A DNA stretch of 64,000 bases from Bin52 sp965213935 (GTDB lineage: Bacteria > Pseudomonadota > Alphaproteobacteria > Thalassobaculales > Thalassobaculaceae), in the NCBI GenBank assembly GCA_965213935.1, contig CBDCAO010000012.1, positions 620,001 to 684,000 of the forward strand. The letters run 5' to 3'. Positions 1 to 8,208 of the stretch are shown in pieces. The position numbers and the translations under genes are program-made. The notes beneath the pieces were generated by a model that worked only from the letters and a program-made list of their open reading frames with translations, was not told where the DNA came from and made no database searches. Positions within the stretch are counted from its first letter, which is position 1, and each line of letters starts with the position of its first letter.

Positions 1-256
1 CGAGTTGGCCGACATCGCAGGATGCGCGGGCCGCGGTCACCTCCGCTCCGGTAACCCGGAACGAGTCCGGCTCGAGGAGAATGCGATCGAAGCGCTCCGT
101 ATACTGCACGAGCGCGGCATCACCCCGCGCTCTCACGTCGTCAATGATGGCTGCGGCAACGTCGCTGACGTCGCTGTCGGCTGCCCGGCGCGCATCGAGA
201 AAGCCGCGGAACCTGCTCTCGAAGTCCGGCATACGGGTGGAAAGTCTATGCGGCAA
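1..256 (-). CDS. hisD: Histidinol dehydrogenase, N-terminal part (runs off left edge)
   Basis: HisD oxidises L-histidinol to L-histidine with two NAD+, the last step of histidine synthesis, as a cytosolic zinc enzyme. The minus strand reads a typical HisD N-terminus: a PDFESRF stretch, the helix ending in AAAIIDDVRARGDAALVQYT, then ERFD. I chose the TTG at 256 rather than the ATG at 232 because a GGGAGG lies six bases upstream of the TTG and because HisD proteins usually have about eight residues before the PDF motif. The gene starts inside the end of hisG, so the two are probably translationally coupled. Only about 85 codons lie in the window; the catalytic part is outside it. Confidence 0.88.
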   Translation of the reverse strand, partial: MPHRLSTRMPDFESRFRGFLDARRAADSDVSDVAAAIIDDVRARGDAALVQYTERFDRILLEPDSFRVTGAEVTAARASCDVGQL

Positions 257-908
257 CGGCCACCTCCCGGAACCGGCCGATCAGGTCGTTGACCAGGGCG
301 GGCCGGGTCTTCAGTGCCGCCCGGTTGACCGCCAGGCGTGAACTGACCTCGGCGATCCGTTCGATCTCGACCAGCCCGTTTGCCCTGAGCGTGGACCCGG
401 TCTGCACCAGGTCGACGATGCGCCGGCACAGTCCGAGCCGCGGTGCGAGCTCCAGAGCTCCGTTGAGCTTGACACACTCGGCCTGCACGCCACGTGCGGC
501 GAAATGCCTGCGGGTCACCTTCGGATACTTGGTCGCGATGCGCAGGTGGCTCCAGCGTTTCGGGTCCTCGCGCGCGGCCAGTTCCTCCGGTTCGGCCACC
601 GACAGCCGGCAGCGACCGACCTCGAGATCCACCGGGGCGTAGATCTCGGGATGGTCGAACTCCATCAGCACGTCGCTGCCGCACACCGCCAGGTGCGCGG
701 CCCCGAACGCGACGAAGGTCGCCACGTCGAAACTGCGCACGCGGATGATCGTCAGGCCCGGGTCATCGGTCAGGAACATGAGCTGGCGGGAATTCTCGTC
801 AAAGAAGTCGGGCTCGGGCCCAATGCCTGCACGGGACAGCAACGGACCAACCTCCTTCAGGATACGGCCCTTCGGCACCGCAAGCACCAGGGGATCAGTC
901 GCGCTCAT
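246..908 (-). CDS. hisG: ATP phosphoribosyltransferase, short form
   Basis: HisG condenses ATP with PRPP, the first committed step of histidine synthesis. The 220-residue protein opens with LVLAVPKGRILKE and carries the PRPP loop near its C-terminal third (DLVQTGSTLRANGL). It lacks the C-terminal regulatory domain of long HisG, so it is the short form, which in known systems needs the partner HisZ for activity and feedback by histidine; hisZ is not in this window. The ATG at 908 fits the family start; a longer open frame to 1118 only overlaps the upstream gene. It overlaps DUF2948 by 14 bases and hisD by 11, so murA-DUF2948-hisG-hisD looks like one operon. Confidence 0.93.
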   Translation of the reverse strand: MSATDPLVLAVPKGRILKEVGPLLSRAGIGPEPDFFDENSRQLMFLTDDPGLTIIRVRSFDVATFVAFGAAHLAVCGSDVLMEFDHPEIYAPVDLEVGRCRLSVAEPEELAAREDPKRWSHLRIATKYPKVTRRHFAARGVQAECVKLNGALELAPRLGLCRRIVDLVQTGSTLRANGLVEIERIAEVSSRLAVNRAALKTRPALVNDLIGRFREVAVAA

Positions 909-1368
909 CGGCATCATCCGGATGGGTGGGCCGGGACCAGGTCGGCCAGGCTTCGCCGACATCCTCCGCCAGGCACGAAAGCCGGCGGATCGACAGGCCG
1001 ATGGTCGTGCCGCCGGCAAAACACAGGTACAGGCCGTCGTCGGCAAGGTTGCAGGACAGCAGTTCGAGGATCCGTCCCCGCTCGGTGATGTCGAAACCTC
1101 GGGTCCGAGCGGCGTCAACCTCGTGGATGAGAACGGCGCAGTGAACCCGTTCCGAGACCGGGTCGTCCTCCCCGGCCGGCGCAGCCTTCCCGAGTTCCCA
1201 GCGAAACCGCTGCACCATCATGGCGAACCGCCGGCGCGCCGGCTCGTAGACGATCTCACGCACCGGCACGATCGCGTCCTGCAACAGGGTGGACACGAGT
1301 TCCAGGTCGTCACGGGACTCGACCCTAACCCGGAACCGGCGGCACGGATCGATGCGCCGGGTTGTCAT
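895..1368 (-). CDS. DUF2948 family protein
   Basis: A 157-residue protein of a family found almost only in alphaproteobacteria, usually between murA and the his genes, as here. Its function is unknown. The sequence is rich in charged residues and strands (RFRVRVESRDDLELVSTLLQDA, then RRRFAMMVQRFRWE and HCAVLIHEVDAARTRGFD), with no signal peptide or membrane segment, so it is probably a small cytosolic protein. Its ATG shares four bases with the murA stop (ATGA), which implies coupled translation. The family call rests on the motif FAMMVQRFRWE and on the gene neighbourhood. Confidence 0.82.
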   Translation of the reverse strand: MTTRRIDPCRRFRVRVESRDDLELVSTLLQDAIVPVREIVYEPARRRFAMMVQRFRWELGKAAPAGEDDPVSERVHCAVLIHEVDAARTRGFDITERGRILELLSCNLADDGLYLCFAGGTTIGLSIRRLSCLAEDVGEAWPTWSRPTHPDDADERD

Positions 1369-2669
1369 CAGGCTACCTGTACGCTGTCAGGGTCGGTCTC
1401 GCGCTCGATGACCGCACCGCAAGCAACCAGTTTGCCGACAAGGCGTTCGTAACCGCGATCCAGGTGGTAGATCCGGTTGATCGTGGTTTCACCACTTGCC
1501 GCGAGACCGGCCAGAACGAGGGACACCGATGCCCGCAGGTCGGTTGCCATCACCGGAGCTCCGGCAAGGCCGTGCACGCCGCGCACCCGTGCCGTGCCGT
1601 CCCGGACCGTGATGTCCGCGCCCAGGCGCACAAGTTCACTGACATGCATGAACCGGTTTTCGAAGATGGTCTCGGTGATGAGCGACGAGCCGTCGGCAAT
1701 GGTCATGCACGCCATCAGTTGCGCCTGCAGGTCGGTCGGAAAACCGGGATAGGGCTCGGTCACGATGTCGACCGCGCGTGGCCGGCCGTCCGGCGCCGTC
1801 ACCCTGACGCGGTCGGCCGCCGCATCGATCCGGGCGCCTGCCGCGGAAAGGGTGTCGAAAACCCGCTCCAGCGTGCCAGGCCCGACGCCCGTCAGTTCCA
1901 GTTCCCCGCCGGTGACACATGCGGCAATCGCGTAGGTTCCTGCCTCGATCCGGTCAGCCGTGACGCGGTGCGCGGCGCCACCGAGCGTCTCGCGGCCGCT
2001 GATGCGGATCACGTCGGTCCCCGCACCCTCGATCTGCGCGCCCATTGCGACAAGACAGTCCGCGAGATCGACGATTTCCGGTTCGCGCGCGGCGTTCACC
2101 AATTCGCTCTCGCCGCGGGCGAGCACGGCTGCCATCATCAGGTTCTCGGTGGCCCCGACCGACGGGGTGGAAAAGACGTGCCTGGCCCCGTGCAGGCGAC
2201 CGCCCCGGGGCAGTACCGCCTCGACATATCCGCCGGACAGGTCGATGCTCGCGCCCATCCTGCGCAGCCCGGCCAGATGCAGGTCGATCGGTCTGGTCCC
2301 GATCGCGCATCCGCCCGGTAGTGACACCCGCGCCCGGCCACAGCGCCCGACCAGCGGTCCGAGCACGAGAACCGACGCGCGCATCTTGCGCACGATGTCG
2401 TAGGGTGCCTCGGTTGCGGTGACCTGGGGAACGCCGATCTCCAGTTCGGGCTCTCCCGGGGAACCCGCCCGGCGTAACGTCGCCCCGAGTTCTCCGATCA
2501 GGGCCAGCATCGATTCGATGTCCGCAAGCCGCGGGACATTCTCGAGCCGCATCGGTTCGCACGTCAGCAGACTCGCGGCCAGAATCGGCAGGGCGGCGTT
2601 CTTGGCACCGCTCACGGGGATCGTTCCCACCAGCCGGTTGCCGCCTCGGATCCTGATCCTGTCCATCAT
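1368..2669 (-). CDS. murA: UDP-N-acetylglucosamine 1-carboxyvinyltransferase
   Basis: MurA transfers enolpyruvate from PEP to UDP-GlcNAc, the first committed step of peptidoglycan synthesis, in the cytosol. The 433-residue length is normal. The N-terminal SGAKNAALP motif (Lys23, Asn24) is present, as is the active-site loop GGCAIGTRPIDLH with Cys121, the residue that fosfomycin alkylates, so the enzyme is predicted to be fosfomycin-sensitive. The start is a double ATG at 2669/2666. It heads the run murA-DUF2948-hisG-hisD on the minus strand. Confidence 0.97.
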   Translation of the reverse strand: MMDRIRIRGGNRLVGTIPVSGAKNAALPILAASLLTCEPMRLENVPRLADIESMLALIGELGATLRRAGSPGEPELEIGVPQVTATEAPYDIVRKMRASVLVLGPLVGRCGRARVSLPGGCAIGTRPIDLHLAGLRRMGASIDLSGGYVEAVLPRGGRLHGARHVFSTPSVGATENLMMAAVLARGESELVNAAREPEIVDLADCLVAMGAQIEGAGTDVIRISGRETLGGAAHRVTADRIEAGTYAIAACVTGGELELTGVGPGTLERVFDTLSAAGARIDAAADRVRVTAPDGRPRAVDIVTEPYPGFPTDLQAQLMACMTIADGSSLITETIFENRFMHVSELVRLGADITVRDGTARVRGVHGLAGAPVMATDLRASVSLVLAGLAASGETTINRIYHLDRGYERLVGKLVACGAVIERETDPDSVQVA

Positions 2670-2776
2670 TCCTTCCGGGGTTCCGGCTCACCTGCCGCGT
2701 CACACCGGATACGGCACCGTTTTGTATTGGACCGCGCCGGGCCAGACAAGGCCGCGGCCCGGTCCCGCCGCAGCGG

Positions 2777-2944
2777 TCACTCGATGCGGTCCGGCCGTCG
2801 GCGCGGCGTCTCCGCAGAGCGCGCCCGCGCCTGCTCCTTGCGCCGATGGAGGTTGCGGCGCAGAGCGGCCGCGCGCCTGGACTCGCGTGCGCCGGCATCC
2901 GATCTCGCGGGCTTCCCAGCCTCCTCGCGCGTCTCGTCTTCCAT
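2777..2944 (-). CDS. Small basic hypothetical protein upstream of murA
   Basis: A 55-residue open frame on the strand of murA, ending about 108 bases before it. The core REAALRxNLxRRKxQARAR-like segment (here RRAAALRRNLHRRKEQARAR) resembles short proteins seen near murA in other alphaproteobacteria. It is Arg/Lys-rich, predicted helical, with no membrane segment. I chose ATG 2944; a GTG at 2980 is also possible. No function is known and the call rests on this one conserved-looking segment. Confidence 0.5.
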   Translation of the reverse strand: MEDETREEAGKPARSDAGARESRRAAALRRNLHRRKEQARARSAETPRRRPDRIE

Positions 2945-3222
2945 GTCCCCGCCCACCGTGCCGGTCCGGTTCGGTTCCACACGGTTTGACGCCGGCTGTC
3001 AAGCCGGATACCGGCAGGTCCAGGCACCGTGCTCCAGGACCACTGCCACCGGTCCGTGGCCGGCAGCAACAGGCGTGTTCGCGGTCCGGGCCGGCGCACC
3101 GGCCGAGCGGAGCCGGGCAAGCGCCGGCAGAGTGGGCCAGGCCCGCCCGCCGGAGTACCTCTCGTGCTTGCATGCGGTCCCGGCCTGTTCGAACATTGCA
3201 ACGACAGCGATGGAGGACGCAG

Positions 3223-4211
3223 GTGCCAGGAATTGGAATCGCCTTTTCGGGCGGGCTGACGGCAACGGAAATCGCCGACTGTGCGGAAAGGGCCGAGGCG
3301 CTCGGGTATGAATCCGTGTGGGTCGCGGAGGGACACGGCGGTGACCAGTTCGCGATCCTCGCGGCCTGTGCGCTGCGGACCCGGCATGTACGGATCGGGA
3401 CCGCGATTACCAGTGTGTTCGTGCGTACGGCACCCACCATCGCGATGGCAGCCGCGGCGGTGGACGAGCTGTCGGGCGGGCGGTTCGGCTGGGATCGAGC
3501 CACAGGGTCCAGGTCGTGCCGGAACACGGCGTCGAATACGCGCAACCCCTCACCCGGGTCCGGGATACCGCCGCCGTGGTTCGGGAACTGCTGCGAAACG
3601 GCGAGGTCAGTCACGCGGGCGAAACGGTTCGGATCGAACACTTCGATCTCTGGTTCCGGCCACACCGAGACACCGTCCCGATCTACGTCTCGGCGCTGTT
3701 TCCGAAGATGACGGAGCTGTGCGGCGAGATTGCCGACGGACTGATCCTGACCCGCAGTACGCTGAAGACGGCGGCGACGGCGCGTACCCATATTGCGGCC
3801 GGAGCCGGGCGCGCGGGTCGCGAAACCAACCGGATCGAGATTTCGTCGCTTCTGCCTGCAAGCGTTGACGAGGACCGGAACCGCGCTTTTGCTGCCGCCC
3901 GCCCCGGGCTTGCCTTCTACGCCGGCTTCTTCCCCCGGTACAATCGCCTGATCGCGGAGAGTGGATTTCCCGAGGAGGCAGCCGCAATCGGGCGGGCGTG
4001 GGCCGCCGGAGACCGGACCGCTGCCGAACATGCGGTCACCGACGACATGATCAGCGCGACGGGCGTGGTCGGCAAACCGGCCGAATGCCGGGAGAGGCTG
4101 GAAGCCTACCGCGCATCGGGGCTCGACCTCCCGATTGTCAGCCCGTTTGCCCGCGGACCCGGCGCACGGGAGAAGTTCCTCGCCGTCATCGAGGCCTGTG
4201 CGCCCAGATAG
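3223..4211 (+). pseudogene. LLM-class flavin-dependent oxidoreductase, frameshifted
   Basis: The product belongs to the luciferase-like (TIM-barrel) flavin oxidoreductases related to F420-dependent methylenetetrahydromethanopterin reductase. The GTG at 3223 follows a good GGAGGA at 3212. The first frame reads GIGIAFSGGLTATEIADCAE to DELSGGRF and then loses homology at about 3488; the second frame resumes with SHRVQVVPEHGVEYAQPL and runs to the stop at 4211. The family normally has about two more residues (an ILGLG-like turn) at the join, so roughly seven bases appear missing around 3488-3492. It is a pseudogene unless this is an assembly error. The two parts together would give about 329 residues, normal for the family. 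Substrate unknown. Confidence 0.8.
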
Positions 4212-4394
4212 GCGCGCGGGTCCACCCGGAACGCCGCCCGGGCCCGAGCATCCGTTCCGGGCCCGGAACGATGTCGCACAAACCTTGCCTGTGGTCGTTT
4301 CATCCACCGCTCCGCGACAGCACAGGGCCGGCGGAAAGCCCCGCTGCTTGCTTGCGGCCTTGCTGGTGCTGTGGCAATGTCCGCGCGCGTCAGG

Positions 4395-4466
<72 letters not shown>

Positions 4467-4475
4467 CCAGGCCTG

Positions 4476-5327
4476 CTATCGCACCCGACATATGACCTGT
4501 GACACCGTCCGGCTGGCCCTGAGGGCCTGACCGGCGTCCTCGAATCCGCGGTCGGATACCGGTGCGCCCGACCCCGCCGGAGATACGGCGACCCCGGCGC
4601 CGACCAGCATGTCGTGCACGGCTGCGGGCGCGGAGGTGAAGATCCGGCCGCGGCGACGCGATTCCGCCACCGAAACCCCGATGACGTCGCCGTCGCCGTT
4701 CAGCACCGGTCCACCGCTCATTCCACCAAGCGAGCCCGAGAACCGGGGGGTTCGCACCGCCTCCGCCCAGGCGATGACCGGCTGCGACCGGCGACGGCCG
4801 GGGACAACGACCCGCATGCGCCCCAGCAGGGAAGAGCGCACGTCCCCGGGTCGTCCCTGCGGATACCCCAGATGAAAACCGGCCTGGCCGCGGTGCAGGG
4901 GTGAGAGGTCGAAGCCGAGCACCGGGGCCCGCCCGTCCGTGCGGAACACCGCCAGGTCGTGCACCGGCGAAAGCCGTACCGCGTCGCCGCGATGTGCCCG
5001 GCGTCCGTCGACCACCCCGAAGGCGGTACAACCGTCGATCACGTGCCGCGCCGTCATCCAGACCCCGTCAGCGATGGCGAAGGCAGTCCCGGTGCTGTTG
5101 CCCTTCTGCGCCGGTGCGATGGTGATGGCCGGATCCTGCGGCGAAATCGGCCCCAGCACGCCGGCACCAGGCAGCACCTGCGGACGGCGATACTGCTGCT
5201 GTTCCCGGCCAGCATCCGGCCGGCGCGGGTGGTTCGGACTGCCGTCCGGCCGTTCGAGAACCGACGAGATCATGCCAAGCAGGAACATGACAAGGACACC
5301 AATCAGTCCGAGTCGTTCGCGTCGCAT
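4476..5327 (-). CDS. Trypsin-like serine protease, membrane-anchored or exported
   Basis: A 283-residue chymotrypsin-fold peptidase. The catalytic triad is visible: His95 in TARHVIDGC, Asp124 in HDLAVF and Ser205 in GMSGGPV. The N-terminus (MRRERLGLIGVLVMFLLGMI) is a membrane anchor or uncleaved signal, so the enzyme should act in the periplasm. A Pro/Gln/Arg-rich linker (residues 30-60) precedes the protease domain and there is no PDZ domain, unlike DegP/DegQ. ATG 5327 was chosen because the signal sequence starts there. It ends only 10 bases from the tRNA on the other strand. Substrate unknown. Confidence 0.85.
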   Translation of the reverse strand: MRRERLGLIGVLVMFLLGMISSVLERPDGSPNHPRRPDAGREQQQYRRPQVLPGAGVLGPISPQDPAITIAPAQKGNSTGTAFAIADGVWMTARHVIDGCTAFGVVDGRRAHRGDAVRLSPVHDLAVFRTDGRAPVLGFDLSPLHRGQAGFHLGYPQGRPGDVRSSLLGRMRVVVPGRRRSQPVIAWAEAVRTPRFSGSLGGMSGGPVLNGDGDVIGVSVAESRRRGRIFTSAPAAVHDMLVGAGVAVSPAGSGAPVSDRGFEDAGQALRASRTVSQVICRVR

Positions 5328-5521
5328 CTCTTGTAATCCCCCGGCCGACCGGAACACTCCGGCACCATCATCCCGCCTGGTCCGCCACGCCACAATGGTC
5401 GGCATGATCCGGTCCGAAGCAGCGCAGGCGTGCGCCTCGCGTTGAACGCCGCGCGTCCTTGAACCGGTCCGGTGCGTCGTCCATTGTGCCGGGCACCGCG
5501 CTTGCCCGGGAGACCCCAGAC

Positions 5522-7063
5522 ATGACCGACCGGTATGCGATCGAGTTCTACAACGCGGCCGAAGATCTGTTGTCGCGAAATCTCGCAGCCGGCCGCGACG
5601 AGAAAGTGGCCATCGTCGACGCGTCAGGCCGCCACAGCTACGCCCGGCTTGCGGAGCGAGCCGGACAGGTGGCCAACATGCTTGTCGCACGGGGACTCGG
5701 CCGGGAGGACCGCCTGGCATTGGTGATGCTCGATTCCGTCGACCTCGTTGCCTGTTTTCTTGGCGCGATCAAGGCCGGAGTGATTCCGGTTCCGCTGAAC
5801 ACCCGACTTGCCCCGCGGGACTACGCCTACATTCTCGAGGACTGCGGTGCCAGCGGACTGATCGTCTCGGCGCCGATGCTCGATACCGTTCTCGGTACCG
5901 GGCCGGTTCCGGGGATGGTGCTGGTTGACGGCGGAACGACAGGAGGCCACCCGTCGCTTGCCGACAGCCTGGCCGGGCAACCGGCGGACCATGCCGCCGC
6001 TCTGACCCGGGCGGACGACATGTGCTTCTGGCTCTACACCTCGGGCACGACGGGAGCGCCGAAGGGGGTTGTGCACCTCCACTCCCACCTGGTTCCGACC
6101 GCCGAACTCTACGCCGTCGGGATCCTGGGACTTGGCGCGGACGACGTGGTCTATTCAGCCGCCAAGCTGTTCTTTGCCTACGGCCTCGGGAACTCGCTGA
6201 CCTTTCCCATGGCGGTGGGTGCCACGACGGTGCTGCTGGCCGGTCCGCCTGAACCGGCAGCAGTCTGCGACATACTCGAGCGCGAACGCCCGACCGTGTT
6301 CTTCGGCGTGCCGACCCTGTACGCCATGCTGCTCGCCAGCGGGTTGCTGCCAGCGCCGGACGCCCACAACCTCAGGGTTTGCGTCTCCGCCGGTGAGCCG
6401 CTGCCGGCCGACCTGCTCAACCGATGGAGCAAGCGGGTCGGCACAACCATCCTCGATGGTCTCGGCACCACGGAGATGCTGCATATCTTCATCTCCAACC
6501 GCCCTGACGGCGTGACGCCCGGGACCACCGGACAGGCGGTTCCGGGATACAGGGTCCGGCTGCTGGACGAGAACGACGCGCCATGCGCGCCCGGCGAGAT
6601 GGGCGTGCTCGAGGTCTCTGGGCCGACGGCGGCGCTGATGTACTGGAATCAGAGGGAAAAGACCAAGGAGACTTTCCGCGGCCCGTGGACCCGGACCGGT
6701 GACAACTACATCATGGATGCATCGGGGCTGCTGACCTACTGCGGGCGCAACGACGACATGCTGAAGGTGGGAGGCATCTACGTCTCTCCCTTCGAGGTCG
6801 AGAACGCACTCGTGGAGCACGAGTGCGTTCTCGAGGCCGCGGTGGTGGGTCATCCCGACCAGGACCAGCTGATCAAGCCCAAGGCCTTCGTGATGCTGCA
6901 GGCGGGGATTGCGGGGACCGACGCTCTCGCCGGGGAGCTCAAGCGCCACGTGCGTGCCAGTCTTGCGGAGTACAAGTACCCGCGCTGGATCGAGTTCGTC
7001 GATGACCTGCCCCGCACCGCGACCGGCAAGATCCAGCGTTTCAGGCTGAGAGCCGCCGAATGA
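5522..7063 (+). CDS. Benzoate-CoA ligase family acyl-CoA synthetase
   Basis: An AMP-forming acid-CoA ligase of 513 residues. It has the adenylate motif YTSGTTGAPKGVVH, the ANL core with LDGLGTTEMLHIFISN, and the C-terminal lysine motif RTATGKIQRFRLR. The stretch YSAAKLFFAYGLGNSLTFPM is typical of the benzoate/4-hydroxybenzoate-CoA ligase branch, so an aromatic or similar carboxylate is the likely substrate; the exact one cannot be read. ATG 5522 gives the usual start. The stop overlaps the ATG of the hydrolase that follows (ATGA), so the two are one unit. Confidence 0.88.
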   Translation: MTDRYAIEFYNAAEDLLSRNLAAGRDEKVAIVDASGRHSYARLAERAGQVANMLVARGLGREDRLALVMLDSVDLVACFLGAIKAGVIPVPLNTRLAPRDYAYILEDCGASGLIVSAPMLDTVLGTGPVPGMVLVDGGTTGGHPSLADSLAGQPADHAAALTRADDMCFWLYTSGTTGAPKGVVHLHSHLVPTAELYAVGILGLGADDVVYSAAKLFFAYGLGNSLTFPMAVGATTVLLAGPPEPAAVCDILERERPTVFFGVPTLYAMLLASGLLPAPDAHNLRVCVSAGEPLPADLLNRWSKRVGTTILDGLGTTEMLHIFISNRPDGVTPGTTGQAVPGYRVRLLDENDAPCAPGEMGVLEVSGPTAALMYWNQREKTKETFRGPWTRTGDNYIMDASGLLTYCGRNDDMLKVGGIYVSPFEVENALVEHECVLEAAVVGHPDQDQLIKPKAFVMLQAGIAGTDALAGELKRHVRASLAEYKYPRWIEFVDDLPRTATGKIQRFRLRAAE

Positions 7064-7920
7064 ACGCTGATCCGGTCGTCGAGACCATTACCGTCGCACA
7101 GGCCCGGCTCGAGGTTGCATGGATTGACCGACCGCACCGGGACGCACCGGTCATCGTGTTTCTCCACGAGGGGCTCGGCTGCCAGTCACTGTGGCGTGAC
7201 TTCCCCTGGCGGCTGGCTACCGCGACCGGCTGCGGAGCGCTCGCATACTCGCGTCGCGGATACGGCAGCTCGTCACCTCATCCGGGCCCGCTCGGCACCG
7301 ACTATCTGCACCGCGAAGCGACCGAGACCCTGCCGGCGGTGCTGGAACGGTACGGGATCGCCCGTCCGGTCCTCTACGGGCACAGTGACGGCGCGTCCAT
7401 CGCCCTCATCTACGCCGGTGACAGCGGCCCGAACGTCACGGCGATGGTACTCGAGGCACCGCATGTCTTTGTCGAGGAAGTCTCGCTCGACGGTGTGCGT
7501 GCCGCCCGCGCCGCGTTCCGGACCGGCGAATTGCGCGACCGGCTTGCACGGCATCACACCGACCCGGAACTGACCTTCCGGGCCTGGTGCGAAGCCTGGC
7601 TTGATCCGGCGTTTGCCGACTGGAACATCGTGCCGAGCCTCGGTCGCATCACGTCGCCGGCCCTGTTGATCCAGGGCGAACTGGATGCCTATGGCACGCT
7701 GCGCCAGCTCGACGCCATCGCGCACGGCCTGCGCGGACCGAGCCGGAGACTGGTGATCCCCGACTGCGGTCACGCTCCGCACCGGGATGCGCCGGACCTG
7801 GTGCTCGGAACAGCCGGCCGGTTCCTGAATGCGATCACCCGGCCGCATCGGCATGACGCCCCGTGCCGGCCGCCTCGCGACGGAACAGGGTGTCCCGGGC
7901 AGCGGACGTCCAGCCGATGA
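7060..7920 (+). CDS. Alpha/beta hydrolase
   Basis: A 286-residue alpha/beta-hydrolase-fold protein, cytosolic. The oxyanion region is VIVFLHEGLGCQSLW, the nucleophile elbow is GHSDGAS, and the late histidine is in DCGHAPHRD; the acid is probably Asp in the QGELDAYG loop. The HEGLG start resembles enol-lactonases and C-C hydrolases of aromatic pathways. It overlaps the CoA ligase by four bases and probably acts in the same catabolic step or as a thioesterase/lactonase. The C-terminal 25 residues look unconserved and overlap a small gene on the other strand. Confidence 0.85.
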   Translation: MNADPVVETITVAQARLEVAWIDRPHRDAPVIVFLHEGLGCQSLWRDFPWRLATATGCGALAYSRRGYGSSSPHPGPLGTDYLHREATETLPAVLERYGIARPVLYGHSDGASIALIYAGDSGPNVTAMVLEAPHVFVEEVSLDGVRAARAAFRTGELRDRLARHHTDPELTFRAWCEAWLDPAFADWNIVPSLGRITSPALLIQGELDAYGTLRQLDAIAHGLRGPSRRLVIPDCGHAPHRDAPDLVLGTAGRFLNAITRPHRHDAPCRPPRDGTGCPGQRTSSR

Positions 7921-8047
7921 AGATTGCCGGCGCCTCACGGGCCGACAGGGCACGCATCCGCCTGCCGGCCCGCATCGCCGTCTCGATCATCTCCTGCGAG
8001 AGCTCGATCGAAGGGTAGTCCGGATTGGTTCGATAGCTGTACATCAT
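7835..8047 (-). CDS. Small hypothetical protein (RSP_7527-like)
   Basis: A 70-residue protein with a strong ribosome site (CAGGAGAG, four bases before the double ATG at 8047/8044). The first 40 residues (YRTNPDYPSIELSQEMIETAMRAGRRMRALSARE) look like the short alphaproteobacterial RSP_7527 type proteins, which are helical and of unknown function. The 3' end overlaps the hydrolase gene on the plus strand by 86 bases, and the last 25 residues look random, so the natural end may have been lost. Confidence 0.55.
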   Translation of the reverse strand: MMYSYRTNPDYPSIELSQEMIETAMRAGRRMRALSAREAPAIFIGWTSAARDTLFRREAAGTGRHADAAG

Positions 8048-8067
8048 GACTCTCCTGGTATCGGATT

Positions 8068-8080
8068 GTGCAGTGCACAG
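8068..8080. promoter_or_regulatory. Palindrome TGTGCA-G-TGCACA, possible operator
   Basis: A perfect 6+1+6 inverted repeat lies 20 bases upstream of the start of the small minus-strand gene and within the 160-base divergent gap to the CoA-transferase. Short dyads at this position are often regulator sites, but no regulator gene is adjacent. Supported only by symmetry and position. Confidence 0.3.
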
Positions 8081-8158
8081 GAGATAGTTATTTCAAATAC
8101 GGAATGAAACAGGGGAAATCATCAGGGCATAAATTCCAATTTGGCATCATTTGAAGGC

Positions 8159-8181
8159 CGCCATGCAGTGTGTGCATGGCG
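8159..8181. promoter_or_regulatory. Inverted repeat CGCCATGCA-N5-TGCATGGCG, possible operator
   Basis: A perfect nine-base inverted repeat with a five-base spacer ends 27 bases before the ATG of the CoA-transferase at 8209. It could be a dimeric regulator site over the promoter or a hairpin in the 5' leader. It overlaps no gene. The length and exact symmetry make chance less likely than for the 8068 dyad. Confidence 0.4.
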
Positions 8182-8208
8182 CGGGCAGCAGACGGGGGTA
8201 CGAAGACC

